Positions 11,293 through 23,952 are shown, counted from the stretch's first letter. The stretch: DNA of 64,000 nucleotides from Gordionus sp. m RMFG-2023 (GCF_954871325.1 NC_088775.1:40215561-40279560), one strand, 5' to 3'. Notes: a model not told the origin generated them from the letters alone. Numbers and translations: made by a program.

Positions 11293-13241
11293 AAGTAAAT
11301 TTTTTAAGGTTATAAAATTTTAAAGGTTATATTATTCATTTTATTTTTATATATTTAACATTTCCCTCTTTTTTAAAGTGGCTTCATTCCTCAGTTTATC
11401 ATCTTCTCTATTGCTTCATTAGTCATTTGTTAGTACGGCTTGAGTTTGTTTGTCCGTTGAATCATCGTTTGTTGAACATCGTTTGTTGATTTGCTGTTTG
11501 TTTTTGATCATCCCATTTCCATTTCGTTTTCAAATTTTTATATTTTTTTATCAAAAACTTTATTTATTTATTTATAACAATTATTTTTTTCTAGGTCGTA
11601 AGTCATGATTCCGATTTTGAATTTTACTTTGAACTTGTGAATTTTGACCTTTAACTTGTGATTTTTGCACTTAAACTTGTAATTTTTGAACTTGAACTTG
11701 ATCTTCACTTTCTTCACTTCTTCTCCCTCTAAAAATCTGTGTAGTATTTTCATTTGTTATTATATTTGTTGATTAGACTCAGTCATATCTTTTTCATTGG
11801 TTTGTTCGAATCACTAGCTTGTTATCCTGATCGTCTAATCATTCGCTTGATCATCATCATCGTATTAGCTTGTTCATCTCGTTATTTATTATCATTTATA
11901 TTTAGTTATCATTGTTTGTAATTATTATTATGATCAATTTATCTCGAATAAAATAATTTTGGAATTGAAAGGATAATGGAATAAATAATTTATCGGAATC
12001 ATTCATAGAATAAGAATAATAATCAGAATATTGAATCATAAAATATTTTGAATTGTCGCGTTTTATATAATTTTTTTTATTAAATTTCAATTATTTTTAT
12101 TTTTAAAATTTGAATTTTACTCCTTTATTTTTCAATTTAAACAATTTCTTCATATTATAATTCTTCAACTTATATTTTATAAAGAAATTTTTCTTTAGTC
12201 TTAATTTTTTAGAAAATATCTTCTTATCGTAAATATTTTTCTAAATTTAAGACGTTTCGTTTTTACATAACCTCCCTTTATCATACTTCTATTTTTTAAG
12301 TGTGATTTCATTATTTTCTTAAATTTTTTATCACTTTTAGTATTAATTACTAGAATTTCTTTGTACTTTAACATGTGATTAATACATTTTAAATTGTAAG
12401 ATTCGATTTTTGAATTTATAATTTTATTATTTTCTTTAATGTTTATATCATTATTTTCTCTAATCACAATTATTTCTTGAAATTTTATCATATGATTTAT
12501 CTCATTAATTTATAATAATCTATTTCAATTTGAATATTTGGTTTACGTAATTCAATATTTTCTAAGTTTTTATTATTATGAGATTTATAATTATAATGAT
12601 CATTTCTTTGATTGTTATGTGTTTCTTTATAATATTTGTTATCTAATTTTCTACTTCCATAATAATTTTTATTATCAACTTTATTATATTGATTTCTGTT
12701 ATAATAATTGTCTGTGTCATGATAATAATTATTGTTATGATTATTTTTATAATTTTGACATTGAAAATTTTTATTAGGATAATTAGATATATTATTTGAT
12801 CTAGATGTTTATTTTATTGTCGTTACAGATTTATACATAAACATTTTAATATAAACATTGCTTCCTCATAAGTTGAACTTTCATCTCTCGGTACCATTGC
12901 TTCCATAGCCAAAAATAAATCATCTGGTAAATTATGTATTAAGCTTAAAGTATTTTTACTATCATAATATATTAAATAATCTTCTATGCCTATGGATTTT
13001 GTTTTATTATTATGGTCTCATATTGGTTTATTTATATTTTAGAGATTTTATTATTAAAATTTTAATTATTTTTCACTTTTTCATTTTAATCATCTCTTAC
13101 GTGTTTTAGAATTAAATAAACATAACATTCCAGAATCCTCTTTCATCTAGTTTGACCATGTTCCAGTATCTAAAAATCATATCAAAAATTTGTCTCTGAA
13201 AAATATCTAAAAAAATCTCTGAAGTAGCTTTGCTGCCACCA

Positions 13242-13534
13242 TGATAAAACAAGGAAGGCATTGAGAAAACAATAAATACTTTTTTATTTATCTAAATTAT
13301 ATATATATATCTCTTTTACAATTTCATTCTATATATATATATTATTTTTTATAATTATTTACATATATACTAAAGAAGAATTTTATAAAATTTAAGAAGA
13401 TTTATTTTAAGGTTAAAGAAAAAGAATTTAATTTAAAGCTTTTACATATAGAAAAAGAAAAGTACGAAATTAAATTTTTTAAGTTTATAAAATTTAGAGG
13501 TTATATTATTCATTTCATTTTTATATATTTAACA
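13242..13534. repeat. LTR of gypsy copy 1, second copy
   Basis: Intact-length copy. It shares long blocks with 8670-8906, such as TTTAAGAAGATTTATTTTAA and the GAAAAGTACGA motif just before the hAT target site. Confidence 0.8.
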
Positions 13535-13901
13535 GTAATAATTTTTCTTAATTAACTTTATATCTAAATTTTAAATAATAGCATTTAAAGTAATTTTACT
13601 TTATTTTTAAACAATGCAACTTGTCAAAGTTTAGGAGTTAGACCCAGTAGATATATCAATACAAAATACTTTTAAAGTTATAATTTTCCATAACTTACTT
13701 TATTGAATTTTTATCAGAGACCAATACCCAAAAATATATCAATAAAAAATAAAATCTATAAGATATATCTTTTTATTTATTAGTATTGGAGAAAACGTAT
13801 TAGTAGATTGGCTAAAAAAATAAGCTTCAAAAATGGCTATTGGATTTTCTATAGACCCAATTTTTTTTTTTTTTAAAAATAACAAAATCGGAAAGGGTTA
13901 G
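13535..13901. other. AT-rich spacer between two gypsy fossils
   Basis: No gene or repeat recognised. Contains a poly-T run at about 13860-13874. Confidence 0.4.
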
Positions 13902-14074
13902 TATAAAACCAATATAAAATTCGTTTATTACATATATATATCAATATGGTAATTTGTGTATGACATATCTATCACAATTCGTATATTACATATCAATAAT
14001 GTCAATCATCATAATAATGTATTGTATATGACATTTATAACATTAATAATATATATTATATCTTATTTATAACA
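13902..14074. repeat. LTR of gypsy copy 2 (3' LTR on the minus strand)
   Basis: Aligns over its whole length with 16922-17095, sharing the block TATTACATATCAATAATGTC. Confidence 0.85.
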
Positions 14075-16921
14075 TATCCCCACACTTATGATTTTACAAC
14101 TCCTCAATCAGCCGATTTGTAGGTTTCCTAGATCTTTGTGATTTCCGCGTTTCTAGTTTTCCATTACCTTCCACATTTTCCAAAATCTCAACTATTTCCT
14201 AATCTCTATTTTTTTATTTCCTACCTCTTTCTCTAACTCCATATTTTCTTCCTCTCTCCCAGACTTATTTATTTCTTTAGCTACCTTCCTTTTTCGAAGT
14301 GACATTTTCCATGCCCAGCGCGTTAATCGACTATTGGATATTTTAGGTAGTTCCCGTTTATCACCAAATAATTTTTCCTAGGGTTTGTGATCTGTTCGCC
14401 ATATAAATTTTCGTCTAAAAATGAAAGTACGAAATTTTTCCATTCCAAACAGAAGTGCTCGTGCCTCTTTTTCTATTGGTGCATAATTTTTCTCTGACTC
14501 CAAATTAATATCTATTTTTTAAAAGAGTCACGAAGCAAAAGCGATAGGTCTGCTAACACCCTTTGACACAGCACAGCTACAAAACCAGTGTTGAAGGCGT
14601 CACATTGCAATATAATTGGCAAGTTTGGCGAATTCGGAATTAGCGTTTTATTTGTTGACAAAAGCTGTTTTATTTTATCAAATACCTCTTGTTCCTTGTC
14701 AGATCAACCCCAGGAACTTTGAATGCTTGTTAATTTATGCAGTGGAGAGGCGATACCATTCAGATGTGGCAAAAATCTCTCGTGTTAATTCACAAGTCCT
14801 AAAAAAGATCGTAATTGGTGTATATTCTTAGGAGTTGGTATCGAATAGCATCTATTTTTTCTTTCGCTGGGATGCCATTTTTATCTATTACAAAAATCTA
14901 AAAAAGAAAATGATTCTTTTAAAAAATGTATTTTGGCCCATTTTGCCTTCAACCTGTTTTAATTTCATTAATACTTTTTTTACCTTCAAATGTTCTAATT
15001 TTTTTCTGTTATGATAATATCGTCAATACTCCAGTCATTTGGCAGTCCTGTAATAAATTGTTCATATATCTTTGAAAAATGGTCAGCGCACTAGAAAGGC
15101 CGAAAGGCATACATTGATATTGGAAGTAACCAATATGGGTTGATATAATTAAGTATTCTTTTGAACTCTCTTTTATTGGTAATTGCAAATAGACATCGTT
15201 CAAATCTATTACCGTAAATTTCAAACCATCTTGTAATTTGGTCAAAAGATCATCAACCGTTGGTATTATATGATAGTCATATAAAATAAATGAGTTTAAT
15301 GTCACCTTAAAATCCGCACAAATCCTGATTTCTCCATTTGTTTTACGTTACTGTTGGAGTAGCCCAAGTCATACGCGTTTTTGTTGGGTCAATCTCCTTC
15401 AATATTCCTGATCTAACCAATCTATCGATTTCCATTTCAATCGTAATGGAAAAGGTTATCTACGCGCTGGCCATGATTTCGGCCTTGCTGCCTCACTCAG
15501 ATGTATGCTAACTTCCATATCATTTACTGGTCCTGGCTTGTCATCAAAAACACTTAAAAGTTCTGTCGTCATGCCAGCAATTTGTTTATCGATTGTTATA
15601 ACATCTTTATTTGTGATACTTCGTATGGTAACTTGTCGTGGGATAAACATATTAAATGCCAGTATCCATGGTAGTCCAAATAATGGTATGTAATTTGAAC
15701 TAGTAACCACAATCGGAAGGATCTGCTTATCTTTTTAAGTCGCACCCTTACCATAGTCTCACCAACTACATCTAGCGGTTGGTTACCCTAAACTGACAAA
15801 GGTTTTGTTGGTCCAAGCTTGGGTCTGCCAATTTCATCCCAATATTGTTTCCCAATTACCGATACATGTGCATTCGTATGATAATCAAATTCAATAGGTA
15901 CTCCATTTATCCTTACAGATATCTTAGCACTGCTTCTACCAATTTGGGAAATGTTATTAATTGAATCTAATGAGTTAATGTCATCTTTATTCATAGCATG
16001 TGGCTTAGGTCCCTTACAGTATTTTGCATAATGCCCTACCTTTTGGCAATTGTAACATTTCACCCTTGATGCAAAATATTGAAAAGAGGGGTGAGTTCTA
16101 GCAGTCATTGTTTTTACCCATATCATTATTGTTAAATTTACTATTATCTCTGTACTTAAAATTGTTAAAATTATTATTATTGTAATAACTTTAATTTTCC
16201 TTTATTATTATATGGGTACTTTTGATTAAAAAATTTCCTTGATTATTCTCTATTTGTTCCTAAGGTTTATTGACTTTTTTACCATCATATTTGTAACTTC
16301 ATCCTCAACTCTTTCCATTGCCAAAGCCATATTTATAACCTGTTGAAAACTCACCCTTTCTCCCATATCATTTATTCCATCTGGAAATCTGGTACGAATA
16401 TCTTCCTCCAATGCAGCCATTTTGATTCCAGACATCATCTGATCCCTCAATCTTCCATCCAGGTCAGATTAACATTTACACTCTTGTGCCAATTTTCTAA
16501 GCCGGCCAAAGTCAGCAACTGCCTCACCTTTCCCTCTTTTATCCAAATAAACTTAATTCTCGAGCTGATTAAAGTTGAAATAGGCTTAAATACTTTTTCC
16601 CCCACTTCAATTATTACCTCATAATTAAGTTCCTTCAAAATTCTTGGATATATAAGTGACCTCATCTCTGCCAAATTATTAATCCCCATATAAGCAAATA
16701 ATATTTTTTTCTTGGTTTCCTTATTTATTAATATTCCTCTTAACTCCAAAACATCATCTATATATTCAATATAATCTTGAAAATTGTTGTTTATCAAAGT
16801 TATCAAATTTAATTTGTGTAATATTATTTACTTAATTAATATTATTCGTTTCACTTGATATATTCATTTTACCACTAGTAATTGGTTTTTCTCCTTTATT
16901 CATAATAAGAAATACGTCGCC

Positions 16922-17095
16922 AATATAAACCAATATAAAATTCGTTTATTACATATATATATCAATATAGTAATTCATGTGTGACATATCTATCGTAATT
17001 CGTATATTACATATCAATAATGTCAATCATCATAATAATGTATTGTATATGACATTAATAACATTAATAATATATATTATATCTCATTTATAATA
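16922..17095. repeat. LTR of gypsy copy 2 (5' LTR on the minus strand)
   Basis: Second copy. It borders the primer-binding-like TGGCGACG read on the minus strand at its left edge. Confidence 0.85.
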
Positions 17096-17494
17096 GTAAG
17101 TCCCACTCATTTTTTGTTAAATTACAACTGGGTAAAAGGTATTTTGGTATCCATTAGAAAATCGGCTTAATTTTATGAAGGGTGGGCCTTCATATAACTA
17201 ACCGCTCACTTTGGGCAGGTCTATGACCAACGTGTTAGATAAGATCAGATTTAATAGGAATAAAGATATGATTTAGAACTAAAATTATTTTCATAAAAAA
17301 TTAGGAATCGCTTCCGGTATGATAGAGGATTATCTTCAAAGTTGGATATAAAGATATAGTATTAGTGATAAGTGATTGTACTGTATTTGTACTGGTATTT
17401 AAATTTTTTAATCATATGTTTATTTCTAGACTCATTGAATTAAAAATTAACTAGATTTACATTAATAGAATATGGAAAGTGATAATCGATTTTT
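17096..17494. other. Spacer, nothing recognised
   Basis: AT-rich, with one slightly GC-richer stretch (about 17150-17250) that has no coding frame or repeat match in this window. Confidence 0.35.
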
Positions 17495-17576
17495 TAGCCA
17501 GGATTTTCCTTAGGGGGGGGGGGAATTGAAAAGTATATAAAATATAATAAAATACTTGTATATACATTAATATAAA
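17495..17576. mobile_element. Left remnant of a CATAGGCGTAGCC-family hAT, split by the 16 kb element
   Basis: TAGCCAGGATTTTCCTT then a poly-G run matches the left end of the hAT at 40746, minus the outermost bases. It ends TATATACATTAATATAAA, the same sequence that runs uninterrupted at about 40980-40998. The continuation AATATAAAAGCATGGTAAT resumes at 33747. Confidence 0.8.
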
Positions 17577-18330
17577 GGTTCCATGTCAATTCAGCGAAAC
17601 TTTTATCGTGAAACACTTTTTCGCTAAACTTTTATTGCGAATGGATTTTATAGCGAAACTTTTATCGCGAATCCATAATAGCGATAACTATTCCGCGAAT
17701 GCAATATCGCGAAACAAATATCACGAATTCTTTATAGCGAAACCTTTATCGCGAAACCTTTATCGCGAAACCTTTATCGCGAAACCTTTATCGCGAAACC
17801 TTTATCGCGAAACCTTTATCGCGAAACCTTTATCGCGAAACCTTTATCTCGAAACCTTTATCGCGAAACCTTTATCGCGAAACCTTTATCGCGAAACCTT
17901 TATCGCGAAACCTTTATAGCGAATACATTACCGCGAATATAATATGCGAAACAAATATCGCGAAACAAATATCGTGATTTTTTTATAGCGACACCTTTAT
18001 CGCGATTTTTTTATAGCGAAACCTTTATCGCGAAACCTTTATTGCGATGCGAATACATTACCAACTTTTATCTCTAATCAATAATCGCGAAAATTTTATA
18101 GCGAAACCTTTATCGCGAAGAAGTTAATACATTAGCGCGAACCTTTTTCGCGAATCAATAATTGCGAAAATTTTATAGCGAAACCTTTATCGCGAAACCT
18201 ATAAAGCGAAGTTATTATCGCAAAACCCAAATCGCGAAGACAATGTAGCGATTTCGCGAAACAGATATCGCGAAACATATATCCCGAAACATATATCGCG
18301 AATTTATTATAGAGAATTTAATATCACGAT
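17577..18330. repeat. Left terminal array of the MULE-like element, 14 bp tandem core
   Basis: The core at about 17733-17917 holds 13 consecutive copies of the 14-mer ATCGCGAAACCTTT. Around it to about 18330 are degenerate units with variable spacers, each centred on TCGCGA or a one-base variant (AGCGA, CGCGAAT). Reading this array as protein gives a spurious 14-residue period, so it is not a gene. Confidence 0.92.
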
Positions 18331-18692
18331 AATTGCTAATAAGGACTAATTTATTTTGAATCATTTTTTTATAATTATATTATTTGAATAATATTTTTTT
18401 AATTCACATAGTTTGTAATCTTTTAACCTTAAAAAATTTATATAATGATTAATAAACTTAGATCTGGTTTATGAAATTTGTTATTGAAATACACTTTTTT
18501 CGCTATCCTATCCTTTTCTTCGAAGTTCTTATTTTATAATAATCGCGCACAAGGAACTCAGTTTTATCAATATATTAATCATTGAGTTTATTAGTTAAAT
18601 CTTGATATTTACTGACGAAATTGATATCTGGGTAGCATTCCTATTTATTGTCTGATGACTTAATATTTATAAATTTATCAATCAATTTTGGC
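18331..18692. other. AT-rich spacer inside the MULE-like element
   Basis: No gene or repeat recognised. Confidence 0.35.
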
Positions 18693-19136
18693 CAAGGTTA
18701 GCAAGTCAGTCAATTGACCAGTCAAATGACTAAATTTTGACGGGTCAATTGAAGGGGGGAGGATTAGGCATACAAGGTGGTGATCAAAATATTTCAAGTT
18801 ATATCATAAATTTCAGAAATAAAAGCGGCTTTTAATAGAAAATCATGGAGAAAGCAATAACTTCCATAAGAAGCAATCAGATTTCAATCTCAAGCAATGA
18901 AATTAGATTTGACCACCATGGCCATTAAGAGAAGTGGCATTACTAACAATTCCTAGATCTACTTCTTCTTCGGAAAGAAATTGGTCGATTTGTGTCAATA
19001 ATCTTACTAAAGAAATTGACTGAAGATTTAGACAAAAAGAAAATTGATTAAAAAATATTAAAGAAAATGATGATATTCAATATAAAAAAATATTTATTTG
19101 ATTTTAAACATTTGACCGGTCAAATGCACAACCGTG
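18693..19136. mobile_element. 444 bp hAT-type MITE, CA[A/C]GGTT ends
   Basis: Left end CAAGGTTAGCAAGTCAG; right end read inward CACGGTTGTGC. Both have TTGACC.GTCAAATG just inside. Duplications ATTTTGGC (18685-18692) and GTTTTGGC (19137-19144) match 7/8. No coding capacity. Confidence 0.8.
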
Positions 19137-19638
19137 GTTTTGGCAGTCACTATTCTTAAACAGTGTAGATGAATAAATTCTACAACATTACTGTTTAGAA
19201 TATCAATTTTAAATGGCAATTCAAAAATAAATTACATCTAAGTGAAATAAGGGATTTCCTCAATTTAAAATATTTATTAATTTATTATTTTACGATCTTT
19301 ATAGATATCTTTTTATCTTTTCTGTTTATTTGAAGGGGGGGGGGGCGTGATAAAATTTTTAGTATAATAACTCGGCATTAATTTCAATTAATTTAAATAT
19401 AATATTTTGATATGGGTTCTTATTGAATCTTAAATAATTTTAAAATATAATTAAAAAAATAGCTACACTAAAAATTAACAAATAATTAATGACATATTTG
19501 ATAAATTATAACTATTTTAAAAAAAAAATATTGCCGAAATTTAAAAAAAAAAATTTTCTCGTCTGGCTGGTGCCATTCCTTTGGTTATAAATTATAAATA
19601 TTTTCGCCATTCCTCTTTATTTCGGAGTCTTATAAAAT
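19137..19638. other. AT-rich spacer upstream of the MULE transposase
   Basis: Contains a poly-G run at about 19336-19347. No promoter motif I can defend. Confidence 0.35.
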
Positions 19639-21211
19639 ATGTTATCAAGCAAAAATAAGGAGATCCTAACTTTTAAAAATTATTTGTTCCGCCTGGATAA
19701 AGTAGTCTCAGATATTAATTATTATAGATGTATCAATCAGGATATTTTTAAATGTCCCGTACGACTTACAAAAATAAATGGTAAGATAAAAGATAATAAA
19801 GAAATACACAATCATCCAGAAAATCCAATCGAAATGGAAACCAAGAAAATAATCAATTCAATTAAGAATGAAGCTTTGAATAATACTATGGAAACTCCAA
19901 ACTTTATTGTGGCGAAACACGTATCTCGATTAAGTGATTCTATATCAATGGCACTACCATCACCGAATCTTATGAAACGTATAATTCACCGAACGCGGAG
20001 TTCAAACAGTTTTGCACCTCCGAATCCTAGCAGCCTTATTGAGCTGGTAATTCCGCATGAATATTCAATTACAGATAAGTATGAGGATTTCATACTTAAT
20101 GATGATGGTCCGGTAAGATTTTCTATAAATTTTTTGAACAAATATAACTAAATCCTTCATTTTTATTGCGATAACTGCCCGATAAGAATCACTTTATTAT
20201 AATTGCTTATTTATTTATCATGTATGCTAGGTTCCCGACCATGTTATCATATTTGGAACAAGAAAAAATTTAGACTTCTTAGCTTCATGCGAACATTGGT
20301 TTTCTGATGGTACATTTAAATCGTCGCCACCTTTATTTACGCAAATTTATACAATTCATGGGATTAAAAATAATAATGATTTACCTCTCATATATATATT
20401 GACCAATAGAAAGGATTATGAAACATATAAAAGTATATTTACTATTATAGGTGACAACTTAATATCAACTTCAAAAAAAATAATGACGGATTTTGAAATG
20501 GCCAGGGTAAAAGCTTTTAATGAAGTGTTTCCCAGTTCGCAACACAAATGTTGCTATTTCCATTTTGGCCAATCCTTTTGGCGAAACATTCAAAAATATC
20601 CAAAAATATCGCAGAAATATAAAACAGATGTGGAATTTAATATACAACTTAGAATGATGGTTTGCTTAGCATTTGTGCCACCCTTAAATGTAGTTGAAAC
20701 ATTTGAATTACTAATAAACTCCGAATTTTATTCTAATAATCAATTGTTACTTTAGCCTCTAATTGAAACTTTTGAAAAGCTTACATTGGTAAAACGTTTG
20801 GTAGAGGCAGACTACCTGCTTTGTTTAATATTGAACTATGGAATTGTTACCAATAACGGGGAAGCGAAAACCAACAACGCGGTTGAAGGGTGGCATAGAT
20901 GCTTCAGTTCCCTCCTAACAAGTCACCATCCAAACATGTGGAAATTTATATCAAGTTATCTATATATCTATTATTTTAAAATGATTTAAAAAGTATAAAG
21001 ATTTACTAATAAACTATATAATTTATATTCTAGGCTTAAAAAAACAACAATGGTTGACAGTTAAAAATTGCTCAATATAATTCTAATGAAACACCCTCTA
21101 CCTCGAGAAAAAAATATCTAAATCTAAATGCGAGAATAGTAACTTGTTTCTGACTGATCAAGATTAGATTATCTTAAAGGAATCGCTATTAATATAACAT
21201 TTAATGTTTAA
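19639..21211 (+). pseudogene. FLYWCH zinc-finger MULE transposase, three exons, nearly complete
   Basis: The transposase expected to mobilise a Mutator-like element. Exon 1 (19639-20112, 158 codons) has a FLYWCH-type zinc finger, with LTFKNYLFRLDK, then YYRCIN...CPVRL and the HNHPE histidines at residues ~10-62. Intron 1 is 20113-20230 (GTAAGA...CTAG, phase 0). Exon 2 (20231-20954) has the MULE DDE core: HWFSDGTFKSSPPLFTQIYT with the first Asp, TDFEMARVKAFNEVFPSSQH with the second, CCYFHFGQSFWRNIQ, and then TNNAVEGWHRCFSSL. Probable intron 2 is 20955-21033 (GTTATC...CTAG). Exon 3 has SSLKKQQW and ends DYLKGIAINITF. Defects: one in-frame TAG at 20753 (a Gln position would fit) and a shift near 21055. 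It is recently dead or mis-sequenced. The start is the first ATG before the finger. Confidence 0.88.
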
Positions 21212-22158
21212 TTTTTTAAATTCTTATCTACAAATAATAAAAATTTTCTTTGTTTTTATATAATAGTCCCAAATTTTTTATATTTGCATTATTTTTTTGT
21301 GACAAAAATATAGGAAGTTCTACTTTGGTATAAAATTTAGCTAGCTACATACAGACTCATTCATCAAGATACAGATTTTATGAGGGTATTTACAAATTCT
21401 TTATGTGACGAAGTCTTTCTCTACCACATCAATCCCACGATTAATATTTCAAAAATAACTACCTTTCGTCATGCATTATAAAATTATTTTAAAATTCATA
21501 TTCCTAGCCCTTGAGTCATATAGTTGTTGTCCCTTATAAATATGATCCCTTTTGATGAGCAACATTATTATTAAAATATTATTATAAAATAATACTCAAG
21601 TATTACACTAAAGGGCAAAGTTTAAAACGATTTTAACCAGTCTTTGTCCAAATCAGTGATTTTAAAATTTTACACTTCAGTTATATATATTTAACAAACA
21701 AACTATTGGTTTAGACGATATGATATAGCAATGCTCTACTTTTTCCTTCACATATTCAATAAATAAAAAAATCTTTTTTAAAAAACTTTTTATAAGGAAA
21801 TTTATTTTGTAAGGATATTTATTCTATATGTAAATTAGATATAAAAAAAATATGAACTAAAGGGATCTATTAAAATAAGATAATACTTGCTATACCATTT
21901 CCTATTTTAACTTAAGAAAAGGACTGTGGAGAATATAATGTATTCACTTTAACAGGGGCTTGTATACCTATCTATAAATGATATCAACCCTCTCAAAACT
22001 TTTAACCTCCTACCAAATATAAAAAATTAAAAAAAGAAAATACCATTCATCCCTTTCCAATTTTTCAAATAATGATAATTATTTCATAACTATCTATCCC
22101 CCCTCTAATTTCAATGATGCTTCTCTAATGAGTTCGCAGTTCAAGTTACGATATTTAC
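21212..22158. other. AT-rich spacer inside the MULE-like element
   Basis: No coding frame above background and no repeat match in this window. Confidence 0.35.
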
Positions 22159-22460
22159 CTTGCTATAAAAAAAATTGGTTGAATTAATTTTGTTATATTA
22201 TACCTCTAAAATTCCTTAAGGTTATTAATTATTTAAATATTGGCATTTGGTTAACTTTTTTAATATACTATATTCTCATTTGATTTGATAACAATGTAAT
22301 TGAGCTTGGGTGGCTTCGTGGTCATGTCATGAATAATAAAAATAAAACTAAAATTAAAATACATCATTTTTTTTGGTTATATTTTTTTAAAAATTATTTT
22401 TATTTTTTTTACGGCATTAAAAATGATCTAAATTTTTTTTATTAAACAATAGGTCAACCT
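22159..22460. repeat. Dispersed ~300 bp repeat, copy A
   Basis: Matches 39466-39772 in the same orientation at about 90% by eye, sharing for example AATTCCTTAAGGTTATTAAT and GAGCTTGGGTGGCTTC. No TIR, poly-A tail or RNA polymerase III boxes recognised, so the class is unknown. Confidence 0.8.
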
Positions 22461-23377
22461 ATTCGCTTGATGAAAATAATTAGCTATACTAATTATTTTA
22501 AATTTTACCATAACCAGTCTATTTCATTTTGATATAACATTTTCCAAAGTTGTCGCAAGTTAGGTCATCTGTCGGAAAAGTTTCCAAGCTTAATTTTCTT
22601 TTGGCTAAAATATCGAGTTAGCCTTTTATCTTTAAATCCTCATATTTTGAAATAGGAAAAAAGTTGATTTTATAAATAATGATAGTAATATTTTTTTAAG
22701 ATATTTCATTTAATTTTTTTATCATAATAGCTTTCTTTAGATTCTTTGTTCAATCTAAATTTGATTCAAATTTTTGAAATTCAACTTGGTTCATACTCAG
22801 GGTTGCCAGGTCAAAATTTTCAAATTGCGGGAGAATTTGGTATTATGCGGGAGAAACATAAAAATTGCGGTAGAAATATAAAAATTGCTAAAAAAAAAAA
22901 TTTTTGCGGGCGGCCTTCGGCCGGGATTTTGAATTTAATTATCCGCCTATTATTTTTTATAATTAGTTTATATAAATACAAACGGTAACTATTTTTCAAA
23001 ATACAATAACATCTTGATTTATTAAAATATATTAATTTATAAAAAAAACCAACGATCTTTTTTAAATATAAAAAAACGATTTTAATTTTACAATTAAAAA
23101 TATATTTTATGCAAATGTCCCTCAAAATGACCAATATTGGAAATCTACCGTGTGTGTGTATAACATTATAGGGGCGCTTAATTATCACGTATCACGTTTA
23201 AATACATAATAAGGTACTCCAAAATAAGATATAATACAGATGCAACTACAGTTGCGGCAATTGTACTTATCTTGTAGTACAACATTCACAGAGATACTTA
23301 TCATCACAATGTTGGTATAATCTATTTTCCATAATAACGACTTTAATATAAATGAAAATTATACTTGTAGAACAAAA

Positions 23378-23515
23378 ATGAGCAAGGCTATCATTAATGT
23401 TTTAAGACCTAAATCCAGGAGGTCAATTTTTGACGATTTGAAAGATGGGCATATATACGCAATTCTAACAGATGCATCTAATAAGGGAAATTTTCCCCTT
23501 GTTCAACAAAATTAA
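23378..23515 (+). pseudogene. hAT transposase fragment, first Asp region, + strand
   Basis: Reads MSKAIINVLRPKSRRSIFDD, then DGHIYAILTDASNKGN. The TDASN motif is the region of the first catalytic Asp in ZNF862-type hAT transposases. A related downstream part appears at about 28457-28735 after the gypsy insertion. Confidence 0.7.
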
Positions 23516-23568
23516 GGGCGTTTCAATAAAACTATTGAATTTTTTCCCCTCAAATAGTGAAAAATCCA

Positions 23569-23952
23569 TGTTATATTCATGGAAGGCAGGTAAAGAAAAA
23601 CCAAAAAAATATTTGAAATCTTTTATTTAATTTAACTTTATTTTTATTACTATTACCACTACTGAAGATATTGAAAATTTTACAACTATATATATTATTA
23701 TTTTAATACTATTTACATATATATAATTTACAATTTGTTTTAAGGTTACTTTAAGAAAAGTTACAGTTTACAATTTGTTTTAAGGTTAAGTTATTTTAAC
23801 GTTTTACATATACAAATACGATATCTTTTTTTAAAGGTCGCACAAAATATATTTCACAAAAAGAAAAAAAGGTCATTAAATAAATTTAAAAAGAAATTAA
23901 GAAAATATAAATTTCAAAGGTTATTAAAATATGCAAAATTTATATATTAACA
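23569..23952. repeat. LTR of gypsy copy 3
   Basis: Alignable in blocks to 13242-13534 (GGAAGGCA, TTTACATATA, TTTTAAGGTTA). Bounded on the right by the purine-rich tract read on the minus strand. Confidence 0.65.

Larger units (their letters stand above)
8670..13534 (-). mobile_element. Ty3/gypsy-type LTR retrotransposon fossil (copy 1), minus strand
   Basis: Two long terminal repeats flank the element: 8670-11360 (split by the hAT at 8907-11292) and 13242-13534 (293 bp). Both read T[A/G]ATAAAACAA...TTTAACA on the plus strand. A 5 bp duplication GTAAT lies outside (8665-8669 and 13535-13539). On the minus strand a purine-rich tract GAGGGAAA adjoins the 3' LTR and a primer-binding-like TGGTGGCAGC follows the 5' LTR. 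The interior resembles the gag side and the 3' leader of the copy at 23569; no polymerase domains were recognised. It looks broken in many places. LTR divergence of very roughly 8-9% by eye makes it moderately old. Confidence 0.8.
13902..17095 (-). mobile_element. Ty3/gypsy LTR retrotransposon fossil (copy 2), minus strand
   Basis: LTRs at about 13902-14074 and 16922-17095 (~173 bp each, about ten differences by eye, roughly 6%). A primer-binding-like TGGCGACG follows the 5' LTR on the minus strand. Parts in minus-strand order: gag (about 16806-16130), a CCHC knuckle (CYNCQKVGHYAKYC, about 16060), a protease-like region (about 15900-15600), RT (about 15305-15010, with the palm motif QYQCMPFGLSSA) and RNase H (about 14640-14300, with QCDAFNTGF). 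No integrase was recognised. Coding is broken in several places, so it is a fossil of moderate age. Confidence 0.85.

Noticed and set aside
17608-17919. 103-residue frame with a 14-residue period (ETFIAKPLSRNLYR)
   Set aside because: It is only the 14 bp terminal satellite read in three frames in turn; single-base drift destroys it outside the clean core.
17577-18330. CRISPR-like array
   Set aside because: Units are 14 bp with no unique spacers of constant length, and the setting is a eukaryotic transposon end.
22820-23188. 122-codon minus frame
   Set aside because: Antisense through the hAT subterminal GCGGGAGA repeats and AT-rich flank; no domain.
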